Source: Alphaproteobacteria bacterium UBA3002 (GTDB taxonomy: Bacteria; Pseudomonadota; Alphaproteobacteria; Rickettsiales; UBA3002). From it: DNA of 64,000 bases. The notes below the pieces were generated by a model that worked only from the letters and a program-made list of their open reading frames with translations, was not told where the DNA came from and made no database searches. Made by a program: the position numbers and the translations under genes. How positions within the stretch are numbered: position 1 is the first letter of the stretch; each line of letters begins with the position of its first letter. Below are positions 38,534 through 48,232 of the stretch, one piece after another. The DNA is taken from contig DDZS01000019.1 of NCBI GenBank assembly GCA_002346425.1, positions 2,142-66,141 of the forward strand, in the 5' to 3' direction.

Positions 38534-39510
38534 GCGAAAAGACGATTGATTTACTGGGGATCGGCAATGCGATTCTCGATGTGCTGGCCTATACCGAAGA
38601 CAGTTTTCTGGAAAGCTGGGAAATGCGCAAAGGCGACATGGCCTTGATCGATGAAGCCCGCGCCGAAGCGATTTACAACGAGTTGGGGCAGACTAAAGAA
38701 GTCTCCGGCGGATCAGTAGCCAATAGTGTCGCGGGCCTCGCAATGCTGGGTGGCACGGCCGCCTTTATTGGCCGGGTCAAAGACGACCAGTTCGGGAAAC
38801 TCTATCAGCATGACCTGCGTTCGGTGGGTGTGCAATATGATATGGCGCCGTTAAAAGAAGGGCTGCCGACGGGGTGTAGCTATATTCTCGTCACGCCGGA
38901 TGGTGAACGCACCATGAATACCTATTTAGGCGCGGGCAGCGAGATTTACCCTGATGATATCGACGAGGCATTGGTTGCCCAAAGCAAGGTCGTCTTCGGC
39001 GAGGGCTATCAATGGTCAGGCGATCATAATATCGCGGCAATGGAGAAGGCGTTTGCCTTAGCCAAAAAACATAACACCAAAGTTGCGTTTAGCCTGTCTG
39101 CGGTATTTTGTGTCGAACTATACCGCGAGCAATTTAAAGCCTTGCTTGATGGTACGATTGATATTCTGTTTGCGAATGATGCAGAAATTCAGGCGCTGTA
39201 TCCCGATATGGCATGGGAGGATTTGGTCGATCATCTACAAGGCAAGGCCGAAATCATCGCCCTGACGCGCGGCGAGCATGGGTCGCTGATTATCACCAAA
39301 GACGCGCGTCTTCCGATTGCGCCGCAGCCGGTGAGCAAAGTGACCGACGCGACAGGCGCGGGCGATCTATATGCTGCTGGGTTTCTTTACGGGTATACGC
39401 GCGGCCTGCCACTTGCACGCTGCGGCGAGCTGGGCAGCTTATGCGCCGCGCAAATCATTCAGCAACTCGGCGCCCGTTCGCTCGAGCCGTTGGATCGGCT
39501 GGTGGCATAA
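38524..39510 (+). CDS. PfkB family carbohydrate kinase, adenosine kinase-like
   Basis: 328 residues of the ribokinase/PfkB fold. The N-terminal DLLGIGNAILDVLA and GGSVANSVAGLAMLGG, and the C-terminal catalytic motif TDATGAGDLYAAGFLYG (Asp base in GAGD), are clear. Close alphaproteobacterial relatives are labelled adenosine kinase. ATP-dependent phosphorylation of a nucleoside or sugar in the cytosol is expected; the exact substrate is not certain. The start overlaps kdsB. Confidence 0.88.
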   Translation: MSVSEKTIDLLGIGNAILDVLAYTEDSFLESWEMRKGDMALIDEARAEAIYNELGQTKEVSGGSVANSVAGLAMLGGTAAFIGRVKDDQFGKLYQHDLRSVGVQYDMAPLKEGLPTGCSYILVTPDGERTMNTYLGAGSEIYPDDIDEALVAQSKVVFGEGYQWSGDHNIAAMEKAFALAKKHNTKVAFSLSAVFCVELYREQFKALLDGTIDILFANDAEIQALYPDMAWEDLVDHLQGKAEIIALTRGEHGSLIITKDARLPIAPQPVSKVTDATGAGDLYAAGFLYGYTRGLPLARCGELGSLCAAQIIQQLGARSLEPLDRLVA

Positions 39511-39541
39511 TGCACCCGCTATGCGCCGGCATTTGATATAA

Positions 39542-40801
39542 ATGATCTACCTGCGCAAAAAACTTCTCGTCGTGATGCTGCTTGGCATTGCCAGTGGCTT
39601 ACCGTTGGTACTGATCGGCGCGACGTTGAGTGCTTGGCTGCAGGATAGCGGACTTAGCAAAAGCGATATCGGTTTGTTTGCACTGGTGGCGCTGCCTTAC
39701 AGCTTTAATTTCGCCTGGGCCCCGCTGATTGATAATCTGCGGTTGCCCTATCTTACGGCGCGCTTCGGTAGGCGGCGTGGCTGGCTCCTGGTCTTTCAAG
39801 CCGCACTCGCGCTATGTCTCATGGTCATGGCCGCGTTGGAGCCGCAGAGCCAGATTGAATGGTTGGCACTGGCGGCGGTGGCGCTGGCTTTTTTATCGGC
39901 GAGTCAGGATGTAGTGATCGACGCGTTCCGCACCGAATATCTGGAAGAATCCGAATATGCGGCGGGTGCCAGTATGGCGGTGTATGGCTACCGTATCGGT
40001 ATGCTCATCGCCGGGGCCGGGGCGCTGGCAATCGCCGATAGTATCAACTGGCCGGTGGTCTATCTGGTGATGGCCGGGGTGATGGTTTTGGCCATGGGTG
40101 TGACACTCTGCGTGAGCGAACCGCAATCCTTTAAAGCAGAAAAAGATGCTCAAAATGAAGGGGTCATCGCCTGGCTCCGCCACGCCTTCGTCACGCCCTT
40201 TGCCGATTTTATGACGCGCCATCCGCATTGGTGGCTGATCCTGTTGCTGGTCTTTACCTATCGTTTGCCGGATGGCCTTATCGGATTTATGACCACGCCC
40301 TTTTTCTTGGATATCGGCTTCAGCAAAACCGAAGTGGCGACGATTGCCAAACTCTACGGCTTTGGCGCAACGCTGGTCGGCCTGTTCCTTGGGGGTATCC
40401 TTGTGAGTAAATTCGGGATAGCGCGCTGTATGCTGTGGTTTTTCCTGCTGCAAATCGGCACGAATCTAACTTACGTGTTGCTTAGCGAATATGGCCCGCG
40501 CACGGAATTTTTGATGCTATCGATTGCCTGCGATAATTTGTCCGGCGGGCTGATTACCACGGTGGCGGTGGCCTATATAATGTCGCTCTGCAATCTGTCC
40601 TTTACGGCCACGCAATATGCGCTGCTCAGCTCGTTAGCGTCGTTGGCGAGTAAAACCATCGCATCCGGCGCGGGCTTTCTGGCCGAGGCCTATGGCTGGA
40701 CCGGCTTGTTTTTAATTTCGGCATTCGCCGGCATCCCGGCACTGGTGATAATGTTGTCGGGCCGCCAGCATCTGCATCGTCACGAAACTGTAACCAATTA
40801 A
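39542..40801 (+). CDS. ampG: AmpG-like MFS transporter (muropeptide permease)
   Basis: 419 residues with about 12 hydrophobic spans. The N-terminus LLVVMLLGIASGLPLVLIG, SYSFNFAWAPLIDNL-like block (PYSFNFAWAPLIDNL) and SASQDVVIDAFRTE are typical of AmpG, which imports GlcNAc-anhydro-MurNAc peptides for cell-wall recycling. Some relatives carry other cargo, so the muropeptide role is from family knowledge. Gap of 31 bases from the kinase gene. Confidence 0.87.
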   Translation: MIYLRKKLLVVMLLGIASGLPLVLIGATLSAWLQDSGLSKSDIGLFALVALPYSFNFAWAPLIDNLRLPYLTARFGRRRGWLLVFQAALALCLMVMAALEPQSQIEWLALAAVALAFLSASQDVVIDAFRTEYLEESEYAAGASMAVYGYRIGMLIAGAGALAIADSINWPVVYLVMAGVMVLAMGVTLCVSEPQSFKAEKDAQNEGVIAWLRHAFVTPFADFMTRHPHWWLILLLVFTYRLPDGLIGFMTTPFFLDIGFSKTEVATIAKLYGFGATLVGLFLGGILVSKFGIARCMLWFFLLQIGTNLTYVLLSEYGPRTEFLMLSIACDNLSGGLITTVAVAYIMSLCNLSFTATQYALLSSLASLASKTIASGAGFLAEAYGWTGLFLISAFAGIPALVIMLSGRQHLHRHETVTN

Positions 40802-40810
40802 CGCTTGCGC

Positions 40811-40827
40811 CGTAGGGCGCACCTACG
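40811..40827. repeat. Small inverted repeat after ampG
   Basis: CGTAGG-GCGCA-CCTACG, 6-bp stem, ten bases after the ampG stop, no T-run. Could be a weak terminator. Confidence 0.4.
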
Positions 40828-40871
40828 TAAAGCTAGAGTTCTGTTTATCAATCAACGGGGCTTTATGCGTA

Positions 40872-41429
40872 ATGGCGGCTGGACTCGGCACATTTATGAC
40901 GGCATTTACACTGGCGGAAGGCGCAGCAGTCTTCGCGCTGCTTGGCTATGACTATCTGACGCATCGCGACCGCGGCCTTGAAGCACATGAAACGCAACTC
41001 AGTAAAATTAACGCGGCACTCTCTCAAGATAAATTGACGATTCAGGTTGATCCTGCAGCGGCCAGTCAGCCTTGGTATGAAGCGGCGCGCGTGATTTTGA
41101 AACAACCAGCAGGCGAAGAACCTGCATACCGGCTTCCTGCCGATCTGAAGATTCCGATGGTTGTACGTAGTTCTGGCAGCGCCGGGCATACCGACCTGCA
41201 TCTTCAGATGACAGTCAAAGAATTGCAAGATGCTGCTATGGCGGCACAGCATATGATGAATAGCGAAATGGCGGATATTCTGGCGCATGCGCCAGAGATA
41301 TCGGCGACTTATGGCAAGGAGGCGCGCAACCTGGCGCAGTCCATTGCCGACACGGTGCCGTCCAGCCTGCAACTGGCTGACGCGACGGCACAGGGACGCC
41401 TTAGCGAAAACGCTCGCGTCCTGAACTAA
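40872..41429 (+). CDS. Hypothetical protein (185 aa)
   Basis: 185 residues, not recognised. A hydrophobic N-terminal segment (LGTFMTAFTLAEGAAVFALLGYDYL) could be a membrane span or weak signal; the rest is soluble and helical (TVKELQDAAMAAQHMMNSEM). The opposite strand is also open over the same stretch, but its translation is rich in Cys, His and Arg and looks like a shadow. Its stop shares CTAA with the convergent hemF. Confidence 0.65.
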   Translation: MAAGLGTFMTAFTLAEGAAVFALLGYDYLTHRDRGLEAHETQLSKINAALSQDKLTIQVDPAAASQPWYEAARVILKQPAGEEPAYRLPADLKIPMVVRSSGSAGHTDLHLQMTVKELQDAAMAAQHMMNSEMADILAHAPEISATYGKEARNLAQSIADTVPSSLQLADATAQGRLSENARVLN

Positions 41430-42361
41430 AGCCACTCCGCGCGCGGTGGCAGCGACATCAGAATCGCCTCCGGGTTACCGCCCGTCATCAGGCCGAAGCG
41501 CGTTCCCCGATCATACAGCAAATTATATTCCGCATATTGCCCGCGATATTTCAGCAGACGCGTTTCATCTTCCGCCGTCCATGATTCCGACAGATGCCGT
41601 GCGACAAGCGCCGGATAGATATCGCGAAACGCCTCGCCGACTTTTTGCGTGAACGCGAAGCATCCCTCCCAATCCAGCGCCGCATCGGCAGCGACCAACA
41701 TGCCAGCGCGGGTATGTTCTTTGCCTGCCCCACCTTTGCCGAACTGGCCGGGATCAACGGCAGTGGTTTCGGCGCCGAGGGAATGCAGACCTAAATAATC
41801 ATAAAAAATACCTCCCTCACCACGCGCGCGCTGGCGATGCGGGATATAAAAATATTCATCGCACCAGGCTTTGAAATGCGGATAGAAATGCGCATCGAAC
41901 GGATCGCACGCTTGTTGGAAGGCGGCATGAAAATCCGCTGTATCTTTAGCAACCGGATGGCCCATTGGGTTCAAATCGCCACCGCCGCCAAACCATAGCC
42001 GCGCCCCGTCGCCGATGACAATCATGCGCGTATTGAAATGCGCGGCGGGAACGAAAGGCGAACGCGGATGCGCCACCAGCGAAATGCCCGCTGCCCAGTA
42101 GCGTGGATTGGTAGCGGCTCCGGGGATTTCATGACGAAACTTCTCGGAAAATTCGCCATGTACGGTCGAGATATTCACGCCGACTTTTTCAAAGACCTCG
42201 CCTTTCATCAGCGAGATTTCGCCGCCACCGCGGCCGTCCTCTTTCTGCCAGACGGTGCGCTCGAACCTGGCGCGCTTCGGCTCCAGCGCTTCATAGCTTG
42301 AACAAATCTGGTCACGCAAGCTGCGGAACCACGTGGTGGCGATATCCTGTTTGGTCTGCAT
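41426..42361 (-). CDS. hemF: Oxygen-dependent coproporphyrinogen III oxidase
   Basis: 311 residues. HemF turns coproporphyrinogen III into protoporphyrinogen IX using oxygen, in haem synthesis. Diagnostic segments: GGGEISLMKGEVFEKVGVN, PRSPFVPAAHFNTRM, WFGGGGDLNPM, and RRGEGGIFYD-like GEGGIFYDYLG. The C-terminus ILMSLPPRAEWL is conserved (the LPP stretch). Confirms aerobic haem synthesis for the c- and b-type cytochromes coded nearby. Confidence 0.96.
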   Translation of the reverse strand: MQTKQDIATTWFRSLRDQICSSYEALEPKRARFERTVWQKEDGRGGGEISLMKGEVFEKVGVNISTVHGEFSEKFRHEIPGAATNPRYWAAGISLVAHPRSPFVPAAHFNTRMIVIGDGARLWFGGGGDLNPMGHPVAKDTADFHAAFQQACDPFDAHFYPHFKAWCDEYFYIPHRQRARGEGGIFYDYLGLHSLGAETTAVDPGQFGKGGAGKEHTRAGMLVAADAALDWEGCFAFTQKVGEAFRDIYPALVARHLSESWTAEDETRLLKYRGQYAEYNLLYDRGTRFGLMTGGNPEAILMSLPPRAEWL

Positions 42362-42405
42362 GCCGTCTGTCTAACGCATTCGCGGACAGATGCGAATGAT
42401 AAAAG

Positions 42406-42864
42406 TCAAACCAGTTGCCGCAATGCTTCGCCGGTGACCATTGCCGCGCTCATCGCTAAATTCAGTGAACGACCACCGCCCGGCATGGGGATGGTCAATC
42501 GGTGTTCGACACGCTGATGCACCTCTTCCGGCACTCCGGCGCTTTCGCGTCCAAAAAGTAAAATGTCCTGAGCCGAGAAGGCGTGGGCGGTATAAGGGGT
42601 GTTACTTTTGGTAGTGAATAAGAGTAACTGTTTTGCCTCACCTGTGGCATAGCGGCAAAATTCCTCCCAGCTCGCATGTTTGCTCAGTTGCACATTCGCC
42701 ACATAATCCATGCCGACGCGTTTGATGCGCGCGTCATCTAGTGGAAAACCGCAGGGTTCGATAATGTGGAGCGCGAAACCGCTGCACGCACACAGCCGAA
42801 TGATAGCGCCCAGATTCTGCGGAATATCGGGTTGATAAAGCGCAATGGCAGGCAAGGAAGACAT
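42406..42864 (-). CDS. trmL: tRNA (cytidine/uridine-34-2'-O)-methyltransferase TrmL
   Basis: 152 residues from the ATG at 42864; an upstream TTG at 42870 is less likely. TrmL is a SPOUT methylase modifying the wobble ribose of tRNA-Leu. Visible: [20 protein letters not shown] at the N-terminus, then [16 protein letters not shown] and [17 protein letters not shown], which form the trefoil knot. Divergent from petA with 115 bases between the starts. Confidence 0.94.
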   Translation of the reverse strand: MSSLPAIALYQPDIPQNLGAIIRLCACSGFALHIIEPCGFPLDDARIKRVGMDYVANVQLSKHASWEEFCRYATGEAKQLLLFTTKSNTPYTAHAFSAQDILLFGRESAGVPEEVHQRVEHRLTIPMPGGGRSLNLAMSAAMVTGEALRQLV

Positions 42865-42979
42865 GGGCAAAGCTTTCAGTTATGCGTCAATTACGAGGGC
42901 TACACGGATTTTTGCTTCACATTGGCAGACAAAAAATTTAAAACAAACGCAAAATAACAGGACGCAAGAAACGAAACCT

Positions 42980-43525
42980 ATGGCTACTGCACCTCAATCT
43001 TCTCATTCCCACCCGCAAGACGGTTCCAAGCGCGACTTTATTGTCCTCTCGGCAACCGCAATGGCAGGTGTTGGCGCGGCGGCGACCCTTTGGCCGTTCG
43101 TCGATAGTATGAACCCTTCCGCCGATGTACTGGCAATGGCGTCGATCGAGGTGAATCTCGCGCCGATCGCGGAGGGCCAGGAAATTAAAGTCATGTGGCG
43201 CGGGAAGCCGGTGTTTATCCGTCACCGTACCGCGAAAGATATTGATGAAGCACGCGCCGTAGACGTGTCGACATTGGTCGATCCGCAAACGGACGAAGAG
43301 CGCGTGAAAGAAGGCCATGAACAATGGCTGGTGATGGTCGGCGTATGTACGCATCTGGGTTGCGTACCGATCGGCAATCACTCGGGCGATTATGATGGCT
43401 GGTTCTGCCCGTGCCACTTCTCGCATTACGATACCGCTGGCCGCATTCGCAAAGGCCCGGCTCCCAAAAACCTGATCGTCCCGGAATATGCATTCCTGGC
43501 CGACGACCGGATCAAGTTAGGATAA
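42980..43525 (+). CDS. petA: Ubiquinol-cytochrome c reductase, Rieske iron-sulfur subunit
   Basis: 181 residues from the ATG at 42980; the frame is open further upstream but without family similarity. It carries electrons from ubiquinol to cytochrome c1. The N-terminal anchor follows [15 protein letters not shown], a KR form of the usual twin-arginine motif. The 2Fe-2S ligands are C123 and H125 (CTHLGC) and C143 and H146 (CPCHFSHYD), with C128 and C145 for the disulfide. Phe147 stands where most Rieske proteins have Gly (CPCHGSHYD). First gene of petABC. Confidence 0.96.
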   Translation: MATAPQSSHSHPQDGSKRDFIVLSATAMAGVGAAATLWPFVDSMNPSADVLAMASIEVNLAPIAEGQEIKVMWRGKPVFIRHRTAKDIDEARAVDVSTLVDPQTDEERVKEGHEQWLVMVGVCTHLGCVPIGNHSGDYDGWFCPCHFSHYDTAGRIRKGPAPKNLIVPEYAFLADDRIKLG

Positions 43526-43534
43526 TTCAGGCAT

Positions 43535-45004
43535 ATGGCATTACATCACAAATCTCCGTATAAAGGTGCACTGGGCTGGCTGGACGAGCGGCTGCCGATT
43601 TTCTTTGCGATCGACAAGGTCATCGGTTCGAAACACCCGACGCCGAAAAACCTCAACTATTTCTGGAACTTCGGTTCATTGGCGGGTCTGTGTCTGGTGA
43701 TTCAGATTTTAACCGGGCTTTTTCTCGCGATGCATTACACCGCGCATGTGAATAGCGCGTTCAATTCGGTCGAGCATATCATGCGCGACGTGAATTTCGG
43801 CTGGCTGATCCGCTACATGCATGCGGTTGGCGCGTCGATGTTCTTTATTGTGGTCTATATCCATATTTTTCGCGGGCTCTATTACGGGTCCTATAAATCG
43901 CCGCGTGAAGTGCTATGGGCGCTTGGGGTGATCATCCTACTGTTGATGATGGCCACCGCTTTCATGGGCTACGTCTTGCCTTGGGGGCAAATGAGCTTCT
44001 GGGGTGCGACGGTGATTACCAACCTCTTTTCAGCGCTGCCGCTGGTCGGCGAGCCCATCGTAAACTGGTTGTGGGGCGGCTTCTCGGTCGATAACCCGAC
44101 GCTCAACCGCTTCTTCGCGCTGCACTTCCTGATGCCATTTGTCATCGTCGGCGTGGTGATTTTACATATTCTTGCATTGAATGCGTTTGGATCGAACAAT
44201 CCGAAAGGGATTGACGTAAAGGGTCCGCAGGATGTGATTCCGTTCCACCCCTACTATTCAATCAAAGACATGTTCGGAATCGGCGTATTCTTGCTGGTAT
44301 TTGCGGGCTTCCTGTTTTTCGCACCGAATTATCTGGGCCACCCAGATAACTATATCGAAGCGAATCCGCTGGTAACGCCCTCGCATATCGTGCCGGAATG
44401 GTATTTCTTGCCCTTCTATGCGATCCTGCGTGCGATTACTTTCCAGATTCCGCTTTATCTGATTGGAATTCCGTTGATGCTGGTGGGCATTATTGCCTGG
44501 AAACCGGCATTGCTCGGTAAATGCCAGACCTGCGTAGCGCCGCTGCAAAAACTGGGTACCACCGTGATTTCCTCTGCGATCATGCTGGGTGCCTTGCTGA
44601 CGCTGGTCGGCCTGGCCGGTGTTGCCATCGACTCAAAATTAGGTGGCGTGCTTGCCATGTTCGGTGCGATTGCGGTGTTGTTTGCGATTCCGTGGCTGGA
44701 TACCTCGCCGGTGCGCAGTACCAATTACCGTCCGCTCTATCGCTGGTTCTTCTGGATCTTCGCGGTGAATTCGGTGATTCTGGGCTATGCAGGTTCGCAG
44801 CCTGCCGATTGGGGCGTGTTGATCGACTTCCCGGATGGGATTAACCTGCATAACATTCCTGATATTACGATCACCTTGCTCGCGACCATTTATTACTTCG
44901 CGCATTTTCTGATCGTGCTGCCGGTCGTGGGTAAAATTGAGAAACCATTGCCGCTGCCAGAGAGTATTTCATCTCCCGTGCTGAAAGGAGCAAGCCATGC
45001 GTAA
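43535..45004 (+). CDS. petB: Cytochrome b of the bc1 complex, with an unusual insertion
   Basis: 489 residues, longer than the roughly 400-430 of usual cytochrome b. It holds haems bL and bH and the Qo and Qi sites. Haem ligands fit H97, H110, H197 and H211. The Qo motif PEWY is at 287-290. After YAILRAI the expected short joint to [10 protein letters not shown] is replaced by about 65 extra residues (302-366), including two hydrophobic stretches ([20 protein letters not shown] and [20 protein letters not shown]) and CQTC at 330-333. The C-terminal spans after that look normal. petC starts within its end (8-base overlap). Confidence 0.95.
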   Translation: MALHHKSPYKGALGWLDERLPIFFAIDKVIGSKHPTPKNLNYFWNFGSLAGLCLVIQILTGLFLAMHYTAHVNSAFNSVEHIMRDVNFGWLIRYMHAVGASMFFIVVYIHIFRGLYYGSYKSPREVLWALGVIILLLMMATAFMGYVLPWGQMSFWGATVITNLFSALPLVGEPIVNWLWGGFSVDNPTLNRFFALHFLMPFVIVGVVILHILALNAFGSNNPKGIDVKGPQDVIPFHPYYSIKDMFGIGVFLLVFAGFLFFAPNYLGHPDNYIEANPLVTPSHIVPEWYFLPFYAILRAITFQIPLYLIGIPLMLVGIIAWKPALLGKCQTCVAPLQKLGTTVISSAIMLGALLTLVGLAGVAIDSKLGGVLAMFGAIAVLFAIPWLDTSPVRSTNYRPLYRWFFWIFAVNSVILGYAGSQPADWGVLIDFPDGINLHNIPDITITLLATIYYFAHFLIVLPVVGKIEKPLPLPESISSPVLKGASHA

Positions 45005-45764
45005 GCTACTCCTGAGCATTTTATTCGCGTTTGGTCTGACAGTGGCAGCACATGCCGCGGGCGATCAGAAACACCCTAAACATGTGGACTGGGAATTCGA
45101 CGGTATCTTTGGCACGGTAAATGAACAAGCCGCGCAACGTGGATTGCAGATTTACCGCGAAGTCTGCGCGAATTGTCACGGGCTAAGCCGCGTTCCGTTC
45201 CGCGAGCTAACCAAAATCGGCTTCAGTGAAAACGAAATCAAGGTTATGGCAGCGGAATATACTTTCCGTGATGGACCCAATGATGATGGCGAGATGTTCG
45301 ACCGTCCTGGTTTGCCGACCGATAAATTCCCGTCACCTTTCCCCAATGAGAAAGCCGCACGGGCAGCGAATAACGGTGCTTATCCTCCGGATTTGAGCCT
45401 GATGACAAAAGCGCGCCCGAATGGGGCGAACTATGTCTATTCGTTGATGACGGGGTATGATGAAGAATTGCCGGAAGATTCGCATATCCAGATCATGCCG
45501 GGCTCGTATTACAATCCGTATTTCCCGGGTGGTGTCATTGGTATGCCGCCGCAGTTACAGCCGGATCTGGTGACCTATCAGGATGGTACCGAAGCGACCA
45601 AAGAACAGTTAGCCTATGACATTGTGAATTTCCTGCAATGGGCTGCAGAGCCGGAAATGGAAACGCGTAAGGAGATGGGCATTCGTGTGGTGCTCTTCCT
45701 ACTCATTTTCACCGGCTTGTTCTTTGTCGCAATGAAACGCGTCTGGGCTAGCGTAAAGAAATAG
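44997..45764 (+). CDS. petC: Cytochrome c1 of the bc1 complex
   Basis: 255 residues. A signal peptide (ends AHA-AGD) leads to the periplasmic haem domain with C57-ANC-H61 (CANCH) and the likely Met ligand in [12 protein letters not shown]-terminal span ([20 protein letters not shown]) anchors it. It passes electrons from the Rieske centre to soluble or anchored cytochrome c. Third gene of petABC, overlapping petB by eight bases; an AAAGGAG site lies in the petB tail. Confidence 0.97.
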   Translation: MRKLLLSILFAFGLTVAAHAAGDQKHPKHVDWEFDGIFGTVNEQAAQRGLQIYREVCANCHGLSRVPFRELTKIGFSENEIKVMAAEYTFRDGPNDDGEMFDRPGLPTDKFPSPFPNEKAARAANNGAYPPDLSLMTKARPNGANYVYSLMTGYDEELPEDSHIQIMPGSYYNPYFPGGVIGMPPQLQPDLVTYQDGTEATKEQLAYDIVNFLQWAAEPEMETRKEMGIRVVLFLLIFTGLFFVAMKRVWASVKK

Positions 45765-45834
45765 GATTTGAAGTTAGGCGCGGCTGCACAGCAATGCATA
45801 TGAAGGACGATACTCCGATGCATTCCGGTTACTT

Positions 45835-46620
45835 ATGCTAGACGCCCTGTTTCTCGGGATTCTCGAAGGACTCACCGAATTTCTGCCGATTTCTTCGACC
45901 GGGCATTTGATTCTGGCGATCGACATGCTGCGGTTAAGTACACCGCCCGGCCATGTATTCGAAATCGTGATTCAGCTTGGTGCAATCCTCGCCATTTGCT
46001 GGCATTACCGCCTACGATTGACGCAGGCGGTGGTGCACGCGCCGCACGACCCTATCCAGCGGCTCTTTATTCTGAACATCGTGATTGGCTTTTTGCCCGC
46101 GGCGGTGCTTGGAGTATTACTCCATTCCTTCATTAAATCCATGTTGTTTAACCCGATGGTGGTGGCCTGCATGTTGATCATCGGTGGCATTGCCATCTTG
46201 CTGATCGAACGCTATCGCCCGGCGCCCGTAGTGCATGCGCCGGAAGAAATGAGCTGGAAAAAAGCCCTACAAATTGGCTTTTGTCAGGCACTGGCGATGA
46301 TCCCCGGCACGTCGCGTTCCGGCGCAACGATCATGGGCGCTATGTTACTGAAAGTGGATCGCAAAACCGCGACCGAATTTTCGTTTTTTTTAGCCATCCC
46401 CACTATGCTTGGCGCGACGGTCTATGACAGCTACAAAAATTGGGGCCTACTCAATGACGAGGCGTTGGGAATGATTGCGGTTGGCTTTATCGCTGCCTTT
46501 ATCGCGGCCCTTATCGTGGTGCGCAGCATTCTGGCGTTTATTACCAAGCACGGCTTCGTACCTTTCGCTTGGTATCGCATTGCCTTAGGCAGCCTGATGC
46601 TAGCGCTGCTTCTGGCGTAA
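45835..46620 (+). CDS. uppP: Undecaprenyl-diphosphatase UppP (BacA)
   Basis: 261 residues, mostly membrane spans. It recycles undecaprenyl diphosphate for cell-wall and O-antigen lipid carriers. The signatures LGILEGLTEFLPISSTGHLI (E and the phosphate-binding part) and PGTSRSGATIMGAML are complete. Start ATG at 45835; upstream 70 bases from petC are without gene. Overlaps the convergent murJ by 21 bases. Confidence 0.96.
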   Translation: MLDALFLGILEGLTEFLPISSTGHLILAIDMLRLSTPPGHVFEIVIQLGAILAICWHYRLRLTQAVVHAPHDPIQRLFILNIVIGFLPAAVLGVLLHSFIKSMLFNPMVVACMLIIGGIAILLIERYRPAPVVHAPEEMSWKKALQIGFCQALAMIPGTSRSGATIMGAMLLKVDRKTATEFSFFLAIPTMLGATVYDSYKNWGLLNDEALGMIAVGFIAAFIAALIVVRSILAFITKHGFVPFAWYRIALGSLMLALLLA

Positions 46621-48147
46621 CAGCAGTTTCATATCGGCCGGGTCGATCACCCGCAGCAGCACACAGCCAAGAATAAAACTGATCAGGCCAGCGCTGATTA
46701 ACAGGGTCAGGCCAATAATCTCTTCCTGCGTATCGCCTTCCAGCCATGGCGCTAAAGGTTTCAAACAGAGTGCTAAGACCCCGCCCATCACTAAGACATT
46801 CAGTAGCTGTTTTCCTAAATGCCGCCAGAGTGCGGGTGTAGGTTGAAACTGACCGCGTCGATGCAGAATCACCGCCATCGCGGCCACATTCACCCAACTG
46901 GCGACCGAGGTTGCCATGGCCAGCCCCACATGCTCGAAATACTGCATGAGTATCAGGTTGAGCCCTAAATTGATGCCAACGCAAACCAGCGCGATTTTGA
47001 ACGGAGTTTTGGTATCTTCTGCAGCGAAAAATCCCGGGGCAAAGACTTTCACTAACAGAAACGCAGGTAGTCCGGCAGAATAGGCCATGAGTGCAGTATA
47101 AGTCGCCACGCGATCCTGCGGTGAAAACGCCCCATGTTCGTATAATACGCGCACCAGCGCCTCCGGAATAAGCATCAGTGCCACCGCACATGGAAGGCCC
47201 AACAATAACACCAGCTCAATCGCACGATTTAAACTATGTGCAGCTCCGGCCTGATTCCCTGCTTTGATTTGTTTCGAGAGGCTGGGTAATAACGCAGTGC
47301 CAACGGCCACGCCAATCACCCCAATCGGTAACTCATTCAGACGATCGGCATAATAGAGGTAGGAAACGCCTTCTGGAAACAGCGAAGCAAGCACTACATC
47401 GACCAGCAGATTTACCTGAGCAACGCCGGCTCCTAATGCGGCGGGGGCCATGATCCACATTAGCTTTTTGACCGGCGGCGTCAGGCGAGGCAGGCGCAAA
47501 GTGGGCAACGCATCGGCACGATGGGCGAACCAGAGTAGCCATGCCAGCTGAATAAACCCCGCAGCAAACACACCCCAGGACAGCCCGAAGGCTACCGCTT
47601 CCGGCTCGCCTTTAGTCAAGAGGACGGCTGCGATCAGGCTGAAATTGAGCAAGACCGGCGCCATGGAGGCCGCAACGAATCGGCCCAAAGACTGGAGAAT
47701 GCCCGCTAAGAGTGATACAAGTGAGATTGTCAGGATATAGGGAAAACAAATCCGCGCCAGTTCGACGGTCAGGGCATATTTATCGGCGTCTTCGCTGAAA
47801 CCGGGTGCAAAAAAGCGTAAGAACACAGGCATAAACACTAAAAACAGTGCATTTAGTACTAAAAGCACCGCTAAAAGTACCGATAATGCTTGAGATGCGA
47901 ATGAAATAGCCTCTTTATGACCTTCGGTCTCAAGTTTTCCGGCAAATTGCGGAACAAATGCCGCGTTGAATGCGCCTTCAGCAAAGAGGCGGCGGAAAAA
48001 ATTGGGCAATTTAAATGCGACGAAAAAGGCATCCGAAAACCAGCTTGCCCCGAGCGTCGACGCAATAAGAATATCGCGGACGAAACCGAAGATGCGCGAG
48101 AGCAAGGTGCACAGACCGATAATGGCGCTGGATCGCAGTAATGACAT
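46600..48147 (-). CDS. murJ: Lipid II flippase MurJ
   Basis: 515 residues from the ATG at 48147; the frame runs on upstream to 48468, but that part is antisense to the exchanger gene. MurJ flips lipid II across the inner membrane. About 14 spans; SLLRSSAIIGLCTLLSRIFGFVRD and DAFFVAFKLPNFFRRLFAEGAF are diagnostic. UppP, coded convergently, acts on the same lipid carrier cycle. Confidence 0.95.
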   Translation of the reverse strand: MSLLRSSAIIGLCTLLSRIFGFVRDILIASTLGASWFSDAFFVAFKLPNFFRRLFAEGAFNAAFVPQFAGKLETEGHKEAISFASQALSVLLAVLLVLNALFLVFMPVFLRFFAPGFSEDADKYALTVELARICFPYILTISLVSLLAGILQSLGRFVAASMAPVLLNFSLIAAVLLTKGEPEAVAFGLSWGVFAAGFIQLAWLLWFAHRADALPTLRLPRLTPPVKKLMWIMAPAALGAGVAQVNLLVDVVLASLFPEGVSYLYYADRLNELPIGVIGVAVGTALLPSLSKQIKAGNQAGAAHSLNRAIELVLLLGLPCAVALMLIPEALVRVLYEHGAFSPQDRVATYTALMAYSAGLPAFLLVKVFAPGFFAAEDTKTPFKIALVCVGINLGLNLILMQYFEHVGLAMATSVASWVNVAAMAVILHRRGQFQPTPALWRHLGKQLLNVLVMGGVLALCLKPLAPWLEGDTQEEIIGLTLLISAGLISFILGCVLLRVIDPADMKLLLRQKQR

Positions 48148-48232
48148 ACCCGGCCTATAGCAGGGTCTCTGGCCTGTGTCATCTGTCCCGAGTTTCGTTG
48201 ACTTGCGCCCAGCACTCACGCATAAGGAAGGC

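Noticed and set aside
40863..41435. Minus-strand frame of 190 codons opposite the 185-residue orphan
   Set aside because: Its translation is loaded with Cys, His and Arg, unlike real proteins of this genome; the plus-strand frame has normal composition.
46541..47191. Minus-strand frame of 216 codons within murJ
   Set aside because: Shifted frame of MurJ; no signature of its own.
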